A stretch of 64,000 nucleotides of DNA from Porticoccaceae bacterium. Its GTDB lineage: Bacteria; Pseudomonadota; Gammaproteobacteria; Pseudomonadales; Porticoccaceae. The DNA lies in the NCBI GenBank assembly GCA_024959305.1, contig JANXGQ010000041.1, positions 1-64,000 on the forward strand, read 5' to 3'. Positions 1 through 9,626 of this stretch are shown here, piece by piece (position 1 is the stretch's first letter; each line of letters begins with the position of its first letter). The notes under the pieces are model-generated. The model did not search any database. It was not told where the DNA came from and saw only the letters and a program-made list of their open reading frames with translations. The translations under genes and the position numbers were made by a program.

Positions 1-1119
1 CTGTGGAGTGAACTGGGCCCGGGGGATCCACTGCGTTTTATTATCAGTGATAATGAAGAGCGCGAAGCGGAACGGGTGGTCAATGAAATTATTGATATGC
101 GCCTTAAACGGCGCTGCCTATACAGTGACTTTGCTATTCTGTATCGCGGCAACTATCAGTCGAAACTACTGGAACTTAAGCTACAGACACAAAATATTCC
201 CTACGATATCACGGGTGGGCAATCCTTCTATGCGAAGACCGAAATTAAGGATGTAATGGCCTATCTGCGCCTAGTTATTAACCCAGATGACGATAATGCG
301 CTATTGCGAATTATTAATACGCCGCGCCGCCAAATAGGGCCGACCACCCTTGAGCGATTGGGCGAATACGCTAATAGGCGACAGGTATCGCTGTTGGCGG
401 CTATAGATGAAGTGGGCTTAAGTGCCACCGTGCCCAGTGCCAATCTGCAACGCCTACAGCGCTTTAAGCAGTGGCTAGAGTCTGTGCAACGCAATATCTA
501 TGGTGATCAGCCTATAGCTGCCCTGCGTGAGATGCTGGAGGATGTAGACTATCAAGACTGGTTGCGCCAAAACGCTAGCAATGATGCAGCTGCCAATAAG
601 CGCTGGGAAAATATTAATCTATTAATAAGCCAAATTGACTATGCGCTGAAAGATAGCGACAGCGATTCTGTGACTGCTGATAAAAACCCGATTGAAGCGG
701 CTATCGCCAAGATAATACTTCGAGATATCTTGGATCGCGAGCAGGAAGAATCCGCCGCTGATAAGGTGCAGATGCTTACTCTACATGCCGCCAAGGGATT
801 GGAGTTTCTGCATGTGTTTATGATTGGTATGGAAGAGGAGCTATTGCCCCACCGCAATAGTATAGAGGGCGATCAAATCGAGGAGGAACGGCGGCTTGCC
901 TATGTGGGAATCACTAGAGCGCAACGCACGCTGACTATGACCAGCGCCGCGCAGAGAACCCAATTTGGTGAGTGCTCCGCCACTGCGCCCAGTCGCTTTA
1001 TCGATGAATTGCCGCAGGACGATCTAATTAGAATGGGCGGTAATACTGAGGTCAGTGCGGAACAGAATCAAGCTAAGGGGGAAGAGTCGCTGGAGGCCCT
1101 TAAATCTCTATTTGCTTAA
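1..1119 (+). CDS. rep: ATP-dependent DNA helicase Rep (C-terminal part, truncated by window start)
   Basis: Reading frame open from base 1; UvrD/Rep motifs 'MLTLHAAKGLEF', 'EEERRLAYVGITRAQ', 'PSRFIDELPQDDL'. Confidence 0.93.
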   Translation: MWSELGPGDPLRFIISDNEEREAERVVNEIIDMRLKRRCLYSDFAILYRGNYQSKLLELKLQTQNIPYDITGGQSFYAKTEIKDVMAYLRLVINPDDDNALLRIINTPRRQIGPTTLERLGEYANRRQVSLLAAIDEVGLSATVPSANLQRLQRFKQWLESVQRNIYGDQPIAALREMLEDVDYQDWLRQNASNDAAANKRWENINLLISQIDYALKDSDSDSVTADKNPIEAAIAKIILRDILDREQEESAADKVQMLTLHAAKGLEFLHVFMIGMEEELLPHRNSIEGDQIEEERRLAYVGITRAQRTLTMTSAAQRTQFGECSATAPSRFIDELPQDDLIRMGGNTEVSAEQNQAKGEESLEALKSLFA

Positions 1120-1299
1120 ATACAATACTCAACATCATCTATACTCAATCCTACATTGGATCAACCTAATTTAGGAGACGCCTCCGTTTAATTATCTGCT
1201 GCATTTTATTTTTGTATAGTTAGACTGGGGCCATGTAAGGTCATCCGCGTAAAGCTTTATCCGTTCAGTAGGGAATATTGTCTATTAACAGGGAATATA

Positions 1300-2814
1300 A
1301 TGATGAAGATACTGGCTCTAGCCTCAGTGCTACTTCTGCTCACCGCCTGCGGTGGTTCCAATATATCTAACAACAATAGATTTAATAACAATCCAACCCC
1401 CCAACCCACTGCGTGGGTGGCTGGCCAGTACGACCCTTCGAGAAACTTTGAAAATCGCTGTGCTGCGCCGCGTTCAAATAGCAGCTATGAAGATCTTGCT
1501 GGCACAGTTACCGATGAAAATTATTGGATTCGCTCTTGGAGCCATGAGACCTACCTCTGGTATAGCGAACTGCCCGATATAAACCCCGCCAGCACAGCTA
1601 GTGCAATCGACTACTTTGAACAGCTAAAAACTAGCGCCACCACCGGCTCTGGCAAGCCCAAGGATCGCTTTCACTACACCTGGAATACCGAGCAGTATAA
1701 GCAGTTATCTGAATCCGGTATTTCAGTTGGCTATGGGTTTACTATCTCATTGGTGCAGAGTTCTCCACCGAGAAAAGCGCTTATCGTTTTTACTGAACCC
1801 AATAGCCCGGCAACGACCCATAATATCAGTCGTGGCGCTGAGATTATCAGTATCGATGGTGTGACTGTTAGCCATGGAGATGCGGACGCTCTTAATGCAG
1901 GCCTATTCCCCTCAACCACTGGCGAATCCCATAGCTTTGTTATTAGAGACCTGAATGCCAGTTCCAACCGCACAGTGACTTTGCAAAGTGCTGAAATAAC
2001 TGAAGTACCGGTTTATAAAAACCAAGTTATCAGCCAAGGAAATAAAAAGATTGGCTATCTGGTACTCAATACATTTGGCGTTGCCACAGCAGAACAACAG
2101 TTAATTGATGCGACCAATAACCTGAAAAGCCAAAATATTAATGAATTGGTCTTGGACCTTCGTTATAACGGCGGCGGCTATCTTATTATCTCGGCTGAAT
2201 TGGGAACAATGATTGCAGGTGATAGCGCAGCGGGCAAGGTCTATGGAGAAGTAATACATAACGATAAGCGCAGCATGGAAAATATATCCTATCCCTTTCC
2301 GTCCACGGCCTATGGTTTATCAGCCACTGCAGGCACGGCACTGCCCAAGTTGGGGCTAGCGCGGGTCTATATTCTTGCTAGAGACGATACCGCCTCGGCC
2401 AGCGAATATCTAATCAATGCTCTGCGCGGTATTGATGTAGAGGTTATTTTGATCGGAGAGACCACCCACGGCAAACCCTATGGTTTTGTACCTCGGGATA
2501 ACTGCGGCACCACCTATTTTACCATCCAGTTTAAAGGCGCTAATGCCAAGGGCTTTGGCGACTATGCGGATGGATTTATTCCCGCGGCTACCGATAATGG
2601 CACAGATCAGGTGCACGGCTGTCAGGTTGCCGACGATCTCAGCAAGGCTCTAGGCAACGAAAGTGAAAATATACTGGCTACCGCCCTATACCATATTCAA
2701 CACGGCAGCTGCCCAGCGGGCACCACGGCCTCAGCCAATAAACCAGCTCATCCATTATCGGCAATGCGCGGAACAGTCATAAGACCTTATCCAATTGGGC
2801 TGATACTGCCATGA
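1300..2814 (+). CDS. S41 family (C-terminal processing) peptidase, predicted lipoprotein
   Basis: Lipobox 'LLTACGGS'; S41 core 'LVLDLRYNGGG', 'DDTASASEYLINALRG', 'GETTHGKPYG'. Confidence 0.88.
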   Translation: MMKILALASVLLLLTACGGSNISNNNRFNNNPTPQPTAWVAGQYDPSRNFENRCAAPRSNSSYEDLAGTVTDENYWIRSWSHETYLWYSELPDINPASTASAIDYFEQLKTSATTGSGKPKDRFHYTWNTEQYKQLSESGISVGYGFTISLVQSSPPRKALIVFTEPNSPATTHNISRGAEIISIDGVTVSHGDADALNAGLFPSTTGESHSFVIRDLNASSNRTVTLQSAEITEVPVYKNQVISQGNKKIGYLVLNTFGVATAEQQLIDATNNLKSQNINELVLDLRYNGGGYLIISAELGTMIAGDSAAGKVYGEVIHNDKRSMENISYPFPSTAYGLSATAGTALPKLGLARVYILARDDTASASEYLINALRGIDVEVILIGETTHGKPYGFVPRDNCGTTYFTIQFKGANAKGFGDYADGFIPAATDNGTDQVHGCQVADDLSKALGNESENILATALYHIQHGSCPAGTTASANKPAHPLSAMRGTVIRPYPIGLILP

Positions 2815-3191
2815 GGCGCCCTGCTCTTGTCCTAGCGTTGATAGCAGTGCTGGCTGGCTGCCAATCGCAGGCGCAACAGCCGCCGGCACTAGCACTGCTA
2901 ACCGAGCAGAGTCAGGCCAACTTGGAGCAAATTAGACTGGTTATCGAGGAGGCATTGGGGACGCAGAATATGCGCCTGAGTCAATCGCTGTTTAAGGAAA
3001 CCAGCCTATTAATTATTGAGAGGCAAGCGCTCAGATCCATCGCCAATCCCCCGCTGTTCTCGGAAACTGAGTTTCCCAATCATTTTATGCTTCTGAAAAG
3101 TTCCCAAGGCTGCCTGATCGAACATAGACAGAGCCAGAGACAATGGGTTCTAGAGAATATTGATTGCATCCTAACCAGCGGCGAGGACTAG
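2811..3191 (+). CDS. Small putative lipoprotein of unknown function
   Basis: Signal peptide with lipobox 'VLAGC'; 4-nt ATGA overlap with the S41 gene. Confidence 0.65.
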   Translation: MRRPALVLALIAVLAGCQSQAQQPPALALLTEQSQANLEQIRLVIEEALGTQNMRLSQSLFKETSLLIIERQALRSIANPPLFSETEFPNHFMLLKSSQGCLIEHRQSQRQWVLENIDCILTSGED

Positions 3192-3230
3192 TGCCGACAG
3201 CAACAGATAGGCTGAATCTATTTGAAAAAG

Positions 3231-3515
3231 TTAAAGGCCGTTGTCGACCCGATTGCGGAGGTCTTTGCCAGGCTTGAAATAGGGCACATATTTGCCGCTC
3301 AAGGTCACCGCATCGCCGGTTTTTGGATTGCGACCAATACGCGGCGCTCGGTAATGCAGCGAGAAACTACCAAAGCCGCGAATCTCTATACGCTGACTAT
3401 TAATTAGGGCCGATGTCATGCGCTCCAATATCATACGCACCGCCTGTTCAACATCCCGAGGGGGAAGTTGATCTTGGCTTATTGATATTTTTTCTATTAA
3501 TTCAGACTTGGTCAT
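3231..3515 (-). CDS. ihfB: Integration host factor subunit beta
   Basis: HU/IHF family: '[11 protein letters not shown]...[28 protein letters not shown]'; located downstream of rpsA as in relatives. Confidence 0.95.
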   Translation of the reverse strand: MTKSELIEKISISQDQLPPRDVEQAVRMILERMTSALINSQRIEIRGFGSFSLHYRAPRIGRNPKTGDAVTLSGKYVPYFKPGKDLRNRVDNGL

Positions 3516-3644
3516 CAGTTGCGTAATAATCAGTTATCTGGGCAGTTGCAGAGGAAACTTGTGGTTTTCTTAGCAGCGGACACTGATTCTATTAAAGTTT
3601 CAGGGTAATACAAGCATTAATTACCCAACCATCAAAATTAAAGT

Positions 3645-3675
3645 AAAAAAAAGGGTGGCTAAGCCACCCTTTTCT
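3645..3675 (-). terminator. Rho-independent terminator downstream of rpsA
   Basis: Stem AAGGGTGGC-taa-GCCACCCTT; long T tract on the minus strand. Confidence 0.85.
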
Positions 3676-3691
3676 TATAGAAGGATAGTTT

Positions 3692-5365
3692 TTATTTATC
3701 CATCTGAGCCTTGATAAGATCACCGATGGTTGCCGGTGAAGAAGAGTCAACTTCAGATTTTCGATGCGCCTTCACAGCCGCCTTTTCCTCTGAAACATCT
3801 TTGGCTTTTACCGATAAGCTAATAGCGCGGTTCTTGCGATCCACATTGATGATCTTCGCTTCAACCTCATCACCCACATTGAGTGCATTGCGAGCATCTT
3901 CAACTCGGTCAAGAGATAGCTCTGATGCTTTTAGAGTGGCTTCAATTTCATCACCCAGATCAATAACTGCACCTTTTACATCAACTTCTTTAACCGTGCC
4001 AGTGACAATTGATCCTTTATCATTTTTAGTCACATAACTGTTAAAAGGATCATCTGAGAGCTGCTTGATACCCAGAGAAATACGCTCTCTCTCCGCATCT
4101 ATGCTGAGAACCACAGACTCAACTTCTTCGCCCTTCTTGAAGTCGCGAACAGCCTCTTCTCCAGAGTCATTCCAAGATATATCTGAAAGGTGAACCAAGC
4201 CATCTATACCGCCCTCTAGACCGATAAAGATACCAAAATCGGTGATTGACTTGATGTTTCCTGTCACCTTGTCACCCTTGGCTTTGGTAGATTCAAAGTC
4301 ATTCCAAGGATTGGTGAAGCACTGCTTGATACCCAGGGATATGCGCCGCCGCTCTTCATCAATATCAAGAACCATAACGTCGATTTCTTGCCCCAGATCA
4401 ACAATCTTAGATGGATGAACATTTTTATTGGTCCAATCCATTTCAGAGACGTGAACCAGACCTTCCACACCATCTTCAAGCTCGGCAAAACAACCGTAGT
4501 CAGTGAGATTGGTAACCTTGGCTTTAGCGCGAGCCCCCTCTGGGTAGCGACCTTTGATATCGCCCCATGGATCTTCACCCATCTGCTTCATGCCCAGCGA
4601 TACTCGATTGCGCTCACGATCAAATTTAAGCACCTTAACATCAATCTCATCGCCCACATTAATCATCTCTGACGGATGCTTAATGCGCTTCCAAGACATA
4701 TCTGTGATATGCAATAGACCATCGATACCACCGAGATCAACAAAGGCACCATAATCAGTAAGGTTTTTGATAACACCTTTGAGTGACGCACCCTCTTCCA
4801 GATTGGCCAATAATTCTTCACGCTCTGCTGAGTTGGCACTTTCCATCACTGCCCGGCGACTAACCACTACGTTGTTGCGCTTGGCATCTAATTTTATAAC
4901 TTTAAATTCTAATTCTATATTCTCGAGATGGGTAATCTCGCGAAGTGGGCGCACATCAACCAGCGATCCTGGTAAGAAGGCACGAAGACCGCGCACATCG
5001 ACAGTAAATCCGCCTTTTACCTTACCGCTGATAATACCGGTAACAACTTCATCGGCATTGTGAGCCGCTTCAAGTTCAATCCAGGACTCTGCACGACGGG
5101 CTTTCTCTCGGGATAGGCGAGTAGCACCGAAGCCATCTTCAACCGCTTCGAGAGATACTTGTACCTCATCACCGACAGAGACCTCAATCTCACCTTTGTC
5201 GTTATAAAATTGCTCAGCTGGAATAACACCTTCAGATTTTAAGCCCGCGTGAACTGTTACCCAGTCTTTATCAATATCGATAATTAGGCCAGTAATAATG
5301 GCGCCGGGGTTCATTTCTACAGTTTTAAGACTTTGTTCAAATAATTCTTGGAAATTTTCGCTCAT
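3692..5365 (-). CDS. rpsA: 30S ribosomal protein S1
   Basis: 557 aa with repeated S1 domains ('[29 protein letters not shown]'). Confidence 0.98.
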   Translation of the reverse strand: MSENFQELFEQSLKTVEMNPGAIITGLIIDIDKDWVTVHAGLKSEGVIPAEQFYNDKGEIEVSVGDEVQVSLEAVEDGFGATRLSREKARRAESWIELEAAHNADEVVTGIISGKVKGGFTVDVRGLRAFLPGSLVDVRPLREITHLENIELEFKVIKLDAKRNNVVVSRRAVMESANSAEREELLANLEEGASLKGVIKNLTDYGAFVDLGGIDGLLHITDMSWKRIKHPSEMINVGDEIDVKVLKFDRERNRVSLGMKQMGEDPWGDIKGRYPEGARAKAKVTNLTDYGCFAELEDGVEGLVHVSEMDWTNKNVHPSKIVDLGQEIDVMVLDIDEERRRISLGIKQCFTNPWNDFESTKAKGDKVTGNIKSITDFGIFIGLEGGIDGLVHLSDISWNDSGEEAVRDFKKGEEVESVVLSIDAERERISLGIKQLSDDPFNSYVTKNDKGSIVTGTVKEVDVKGAVIDLGDEIEATLKASELSLDRVEDARNALNVGDEVEAKIINVDRKNRAISLSVKAKDVSEEKAAVKAHRKSEVDSSSPATIGDLIKAQMDK

Positions 5366-5515
5366 GGATCATTGCCTGAGTATTGACAGAGAACTAGCAG
5401 TGGAGTTGCCGAGCTGTTCTCTTTCTTCCGCGTGGCCAGTTTACGCGGGTCAGTTATAAAAAAGCATTCAGCAATTAGTGCTGGCGATTGCTGAAATACC
5501 AGTTAGTTAAGACAG

Positions 5516-6190
5516 TTACATCAAGCCGCGCAGGATCGCAATATTTTGCACCGTATCCACCACTTCATGAACGGAGAGCTCGGAGGTATCCAGCTCAACG
5601 GCATCCGCGGCCGCAACCAGCGGTGACGCCTCTCGACTCATGTCTCTTTCATCTCGTGAGCGCACCTGCTCTTCAAGGGCGCGCAGACTAACACTTTCGC
5701 CATTTTCTAGCAACTGTTTATGGCGACGTCTAGCGCGCTCTTCAATACTAGCTGTCAGATAAACTTTTAATGGCGCATCCGGAAACACCACCGTTCCCAT
5801 ATCACGACCATCGGCAACCAGTCCAGGCGCCTTTGCAAATCGCCGTTGACGCAGCAACAGAGCCTCTCTGATCTGAGAGCTTGTAGCTACTTGTGAGGCC
5901 AGCGCCGCAGTTTTCTCGGTGCGCAATTCGCGGGTCACATCCTCGCCCTCAAGTAATACTCTATTGTCCCCGTCGGCCCTCACTTCGAATCCGATATCCA
6001 TATTTTCAGCAAGTCGGGTAAGATTATGATTACCCCCTGTATCGATTTTATGGCGCACAGCGACTAAGCCCAGCAATCTGTATAGAGCACCGCTATCCAA
6101 ATAGTGAAACCCTAAATTTTTCGCCAGCATACTACCAACAGCGCCTTTGCCAGCACCACTGGGACCATCTATTGCGATTATTTTTACCAT
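5516..6190 (-). CDS. cmk: Cytidylate kinase
   Basis: 'IIAIDGPSGAGKGAVG', 'DGRDMGTVVFPDAPLKVYLTAS'. Confidence 0.97.
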   Translation of the reverse strand: MVKIIAIDGPSGAGKGAVGSMLAKNLGFHYLDSGALYRLLGLVAVRHKIDTGGNHNLTRLAENMDIGFEVRADGDNRVLLEGEDVTRELRTEKTAALASQVATSSQIREALLLRQRRFAKAPGLVADGRDMGTVVFPDAPLKVYLTASIEERARRRHKQLLENGESVSLRALEEQVRSRDERDMSREASPLVAAADAVELDTSELSVHEVVDTVQNIAILRGLM

Positions 6191-6219
6191 TTAAACCTCA
6201 TTTAAGCAGTTATGGAGGG

Positions 6220-8484
6220 CTATTGGGCTTCAGCGGCGGCAATCTCTATGCCAATGCCTATCTGCTGTGCCAGTGAAATAAAGTCTGGAAAGGATGTAGC
6301 TACATTGTTGGTCTCTTTGACCCTTATTTTTCCGTTGGCGCGAAGTGCCGCAATGGTAAACGCCATAGCAATACGGTGATCGTCAAAACTGGCCACTTCG
6401 CCACTACCCAATTGACCGCCTTGAATACGAATGCCGTCGACTGTGGCCTGAGCATCGATACCCAAAGTGACCAGTCCATCGGCCATACTCTGGATACGGT
6501 CACTCTCCTTCACCCGCAACTCCTCGGCACCGGTGAGCAATGTAGTACCTTGAGCGCAGGCGGCAGCTACAAAAAGCACAGGAAATTCGTCAATGGCCAA
6601 GGGCACCTGATCCTCCGGGATTACAATACCTTTGAGCGGCGCATAGCGCACCCTTATATCTGCCACGGGCTCGCCCCCGACCTCAATGTGGTTGGATAGC
6701 TCAATATGGGTACCCATCTGTCGAAGGATATTAATCACTCCTATACGCGTGGGATTTACCCCCACATGCCGCAGAGTAATGTCTGAACCCGGCACAATGG
6801 CAGCGGCAACCATAAAAAATGCCGCAGACGAGATATCCGCCGGAACGTCAATGCGAGTGGCCATTAAACTGCCGCCGCCACTCAGTGAAGCCTTGCTGCC
6901 ATCAGAATTAACCTGATAGCCAAAGCCTCTAAGCATACGCTCGGTATGATCCCTGGTCGGAGCCGGCTCCACCGTAGAGGTCTCGCCCTCGGCGTAGAGA
7001 CCCGCCAACAGCACACAGGATTTGACCTGTGCGCTGGCCATCGGCATTAGATAGTTTATTGAACTCAGCTTCTGACCTCCTTTTATACGCAATGGTGGAG
7101 TGCCATCAGCATCGGTTTCAATCACTGCACCCATCTCACGCAGGGGAGTGGCAACGCGGCCCATCGGCCTGCCAGATAATGATGCGTCGCCCCTGAGCTC
7201 CACATCAAAAGTCTGACCCGCCATCAATCCGCTGAGAAGGCGCATGGAGGTGCCTGAATTCCCTAGGTAAAGAGGCTTGCTCGGCGTCTGTAATCCGTGC
7301 AGACCAACCCCATGAATAACCACACGACCTTCATTGGGGCCCTCTATATCCACACCCATATCGCGAAATGCCTGTAGAGTAGCCAAGCTGTCCTCGCCCT
7401 CAAGAAACCCTGTCACCTCAGTCATACCCTCAGCCAGTGAGCCAAGCATTATAGAACGGTGTGACATAGATTTATCGCCCGGCACACGTATATCTCCGCA
7501 GGCACTGCCGCCGGGAGAAACAATATAGTCAATTACTTTTTCAGTCATAGGGCTGTGTATTCCAGTATCGGGGGTTTTACTTTCAAGTATCTTGCCAAAA
7601 TGATTTCGCGCATCGCGGGCGCGGGTGAACAGATCCATCAGGTATTGTCTGTCGCCACTTTCTATGGCGCAGCGCATGGCTTTAAAATTCTCCATAATCC
7701 GATCCATCACCTCGATTATTGAGTCCTTATTGGCCAGTGCAATATCTCTCCACATCACAGGGTCACTGGCTGCAATGCGGGTAAAATCTCGAAAGCCACC
7801 AGCTGCATAGCGAAAAATATCGGTTTTATCGCTCATTCCCGCGAGGGTGTCGACCAGCGAGTAAGCGAGAAAATGAGGTAAATGGCTAGTCGCGGCCAAA
7901 ATCTGATCGTGCTCTAGGACGCTCATGATCGATACCAGTGCGCCCGTGGCCTCCCAGAGATCGGTCGCGCGCTTAAGGTGCCCGACCGCCGTTGCCTCAA
8001 CAGGCGTAAGAATCACACGGTGATTGGTAAATAGGTCGCCATTTGCGGCTGTCACACCACTTTTTTCTGAACCCGCAATAGGATGACCGGGCACTAATTG
8101 TGGTGGCATCTCTCCAAATAAGCTCTGTGCAGCCTTAACCACCGAATCCTTAACGCTGGCTACATCGGTGATGGTTACATTCGGCGATAGCTGTGATACA
8201 GATTCCTCTAACACCGAAGGCACACTGAGTGTCGGCACCGCAATAACCACAATATCGCCCTCTCCAAGTTCAGCGGCTATTTGCCCTAAACTTTCGGCGC
8301 AGCGATCCACAATCCCATTTTTTAAGGCTATCTCCAACGTCGATTGCCTTCTCGATATACCTATAACCTGATTTGCAAAACCCCTCTGGCGAGCGGCAAC
8401 CGCCAAGCTGGAGCCAATAAGTCCTAGCCCGATCACCACCAGACGATTGACTACCTTTGGAGAAGCTGAGGCTTTCTTAGACAT
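6220..8484 (-). CDS. Bifunctional prephenate dehydrogenase / 3-phosphoshikimate 1-carboxyvinyltransferase
   Basis: N-terminal TyrA ('VIGLGLIGSSLA'), C-terminal AroA ('GDKSMSHRSIMLGSLAEG', 'LGNSGTSMRLLSGL'). Confidence 0.96.
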   Translation of the reverse strand: MSKKASASPKVVNRLVVIGLGLIGSSLAVAARQRGFANQVIGISRRQSTLEIALKNGIVDRCAESLGQIAAELGEGDIVVIAVPTLSVPSVLEESVSQLSPNVTITDVASVKDSVVKAAQSLFGEMPPQLVPGHPIAGSEKSGVTAANGDLFTNHRVILTPVEATAVGHLKRATDLWEATGALVSIMSVLEHDQILAATSHLPHFLAYSLVDTLAGMSDKTDIFRYAAGGFRDFTRIAASDPVMWRDIALANKDSIIEVMDRIMENFKAMRCAIESGDRQYLMDLFTRARDARNHFGKILESKTPDTGIHSPMTEKVIDYIVSPGGSACGDIRVPGDKSMSHRSIMLGSLAEGMTEVTGFLEGEDSLATLQAFRDMGVDIEGPNEGRVVIHGVGLHGLQTPSKPLYLGNSGTSMRLLSGLMAGQTFDVELRGDASLSGRPMGRVATPLREMGAVIETDADGTPPLRIKGGQKLSSINYLMPMASAQVKSCVLLAGLYAEGETSTVEPAPTRDHTERMLRGFGYQVNSDGSKASLSGGGSLMATRIDVPADISSAAFFMVAAAIVPGSDITLRHVGVNPTRIGVINILRQMGTHIELSNHIEVGGEPVADIRVRYAPLKGIVIPEDQVPLAIDEFPVLFVAAACAQGTTLLTGAEELRVKESDRIQSMADGLVTLGIDAQATVDGIRIQGGQLGSGEVASFDDHRIAMAFTIAALRANGKIRVKETNNVATSFPDFISLAQQIGIGIEIAAAEAQ

Positions 8485-8526
8485 AGGTTCACCAGAATTA
8501 TCGGGGTTTTGGTTGTTAGTACTAAT

Positions 8527-9612
8527 TTATAGCACAGCTCGAGGGTAAGAGCCCAACACCCTGAGTTCCGCCACTTCGGAGGCCAGCTCGGCTAATACAT
8601 CTGCCACAGGCTGATCATCCACATGTCCCTGAAAATCAATAAAGAATACATAGGACCATTTACTATTGCGAGCGGGACGTGATTCGAGGCGCGTCATATC
8701 CACATCGTGACGACGAAATGGCCCTAGCAAATCATACAGTGCCCCCGGTTTATTGCGCACAGAGACCACAATTGAGGTCCTGTCATCACCACTGCGGGGC
8801 ACTTCCTCGCGCCCAATAATTAAAAATCTTGTGGAATTGTCTGGACGGTCTTCAATTTTTTCCCAGAGTTTCTCCAGATCGTACAGTTCACAGGCCATAT
8901 CGCCAGCAATAGCTGCGGAATTCCATTCACCCTGTACTCGCTTGGCCGCCTCTGCATTGCTGCTGACTGCCACTCTATCAATGGCCGGGTGATTTGCATT
9001 GAGCCACTGTCGGCATTGAGCCAAGGACTGAGCATGGGAGTAAACTCTGGTTATATTGTCCTTATTGGTATTGGCGCCGATCATAAAGTGCTGGTGGATG
9101 CGCAACTCGACCTCACCACAAATTTTCAGCGATGAATCCATAAAGCTATCCAATGTATGACTGATAACACCCTCAGTGGAATTTTCAACCGGTACAACAC
9201 CATAGTGACAGACTCCCGCCAACACCTCGCGAAACACTTCGTCAATCGCCGACTGCGGCACACTGATAGCGGAATCTCCAAAATGCTTAAGGGCGGCCTC
9301 TTGGGTGAAAGTACCCTCGGGACCCAAATAGGCAACCTTGATCGGTTGCTCCAAGGCCAGACAGGCGGACATAATCTGACGGAATAAACGGGCCATATCC
9401 TCATTGTCTAAGGGACCCACATTATTATCCATAATCTGACGCAGAACCTGAGCCTCGCGCTCGGGTTTGTAGTAAGCCTGATCACCCTGTCCTTTTTTGA
9501 CCTCGGCAACCTGCTGGGCACATTGAGCACGCTCACTGATACTGCGCATAATCTGCAGATCAATCTGGTCAATCTGGTCTCTTAAAGACTCTAGAGAATG
9601 TTTTTTGGACAT
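8527..9612 (-). CDS. pheA: Chorismate mutase / prephenate dehydratase
   Basis: CM domain 'LRDQIDQIDLQIM', PDT domain 'VAYLGPEGTFTQEAA', ACT domain; start taken as MSKKHSLES (ORF extends to 9630). Confidence 0.96.
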   Translation of the reverse strand: MSKKHSLESLRDQIDQIDLQIMRSISERAQCAQQVAEVKKGQGDQAYYKPEREAQVLRQIMDNNVGPLDNEDMARLFRQIMSACLALEQPIKVAYLGPEGTFTQEAALKHFGDSAISVPQSAIDEVFREVLAGVCHYGVVPVENSTEGVISHTLDSFMDSSLKICGEVELRIHQHFMIGANTNKDNITRVYSHAQSLAQCRQWLNANHPAIDRVAVSSNAEAAKRVQGEWNSAAIAGDMACELYDLEKLWEKIEDRPDNSTRFLIIGREEVPRSGDDRTSIVVSVRNKPGALYDLLGPFRRHDVDMTRLESRPARNSKWSYVFFIDFQGHVDDQPVADVLAELASEVAELRVLGSYPRAVL

Positions 9613-9626
9613 ATTAAAACCCTTTA

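Noticed and set aside
6220-8484. TyrA-AroA gene fusion as a novelty
   Set aside because: This bifunctional fusion is already known in Pseudomonas-type genomes.
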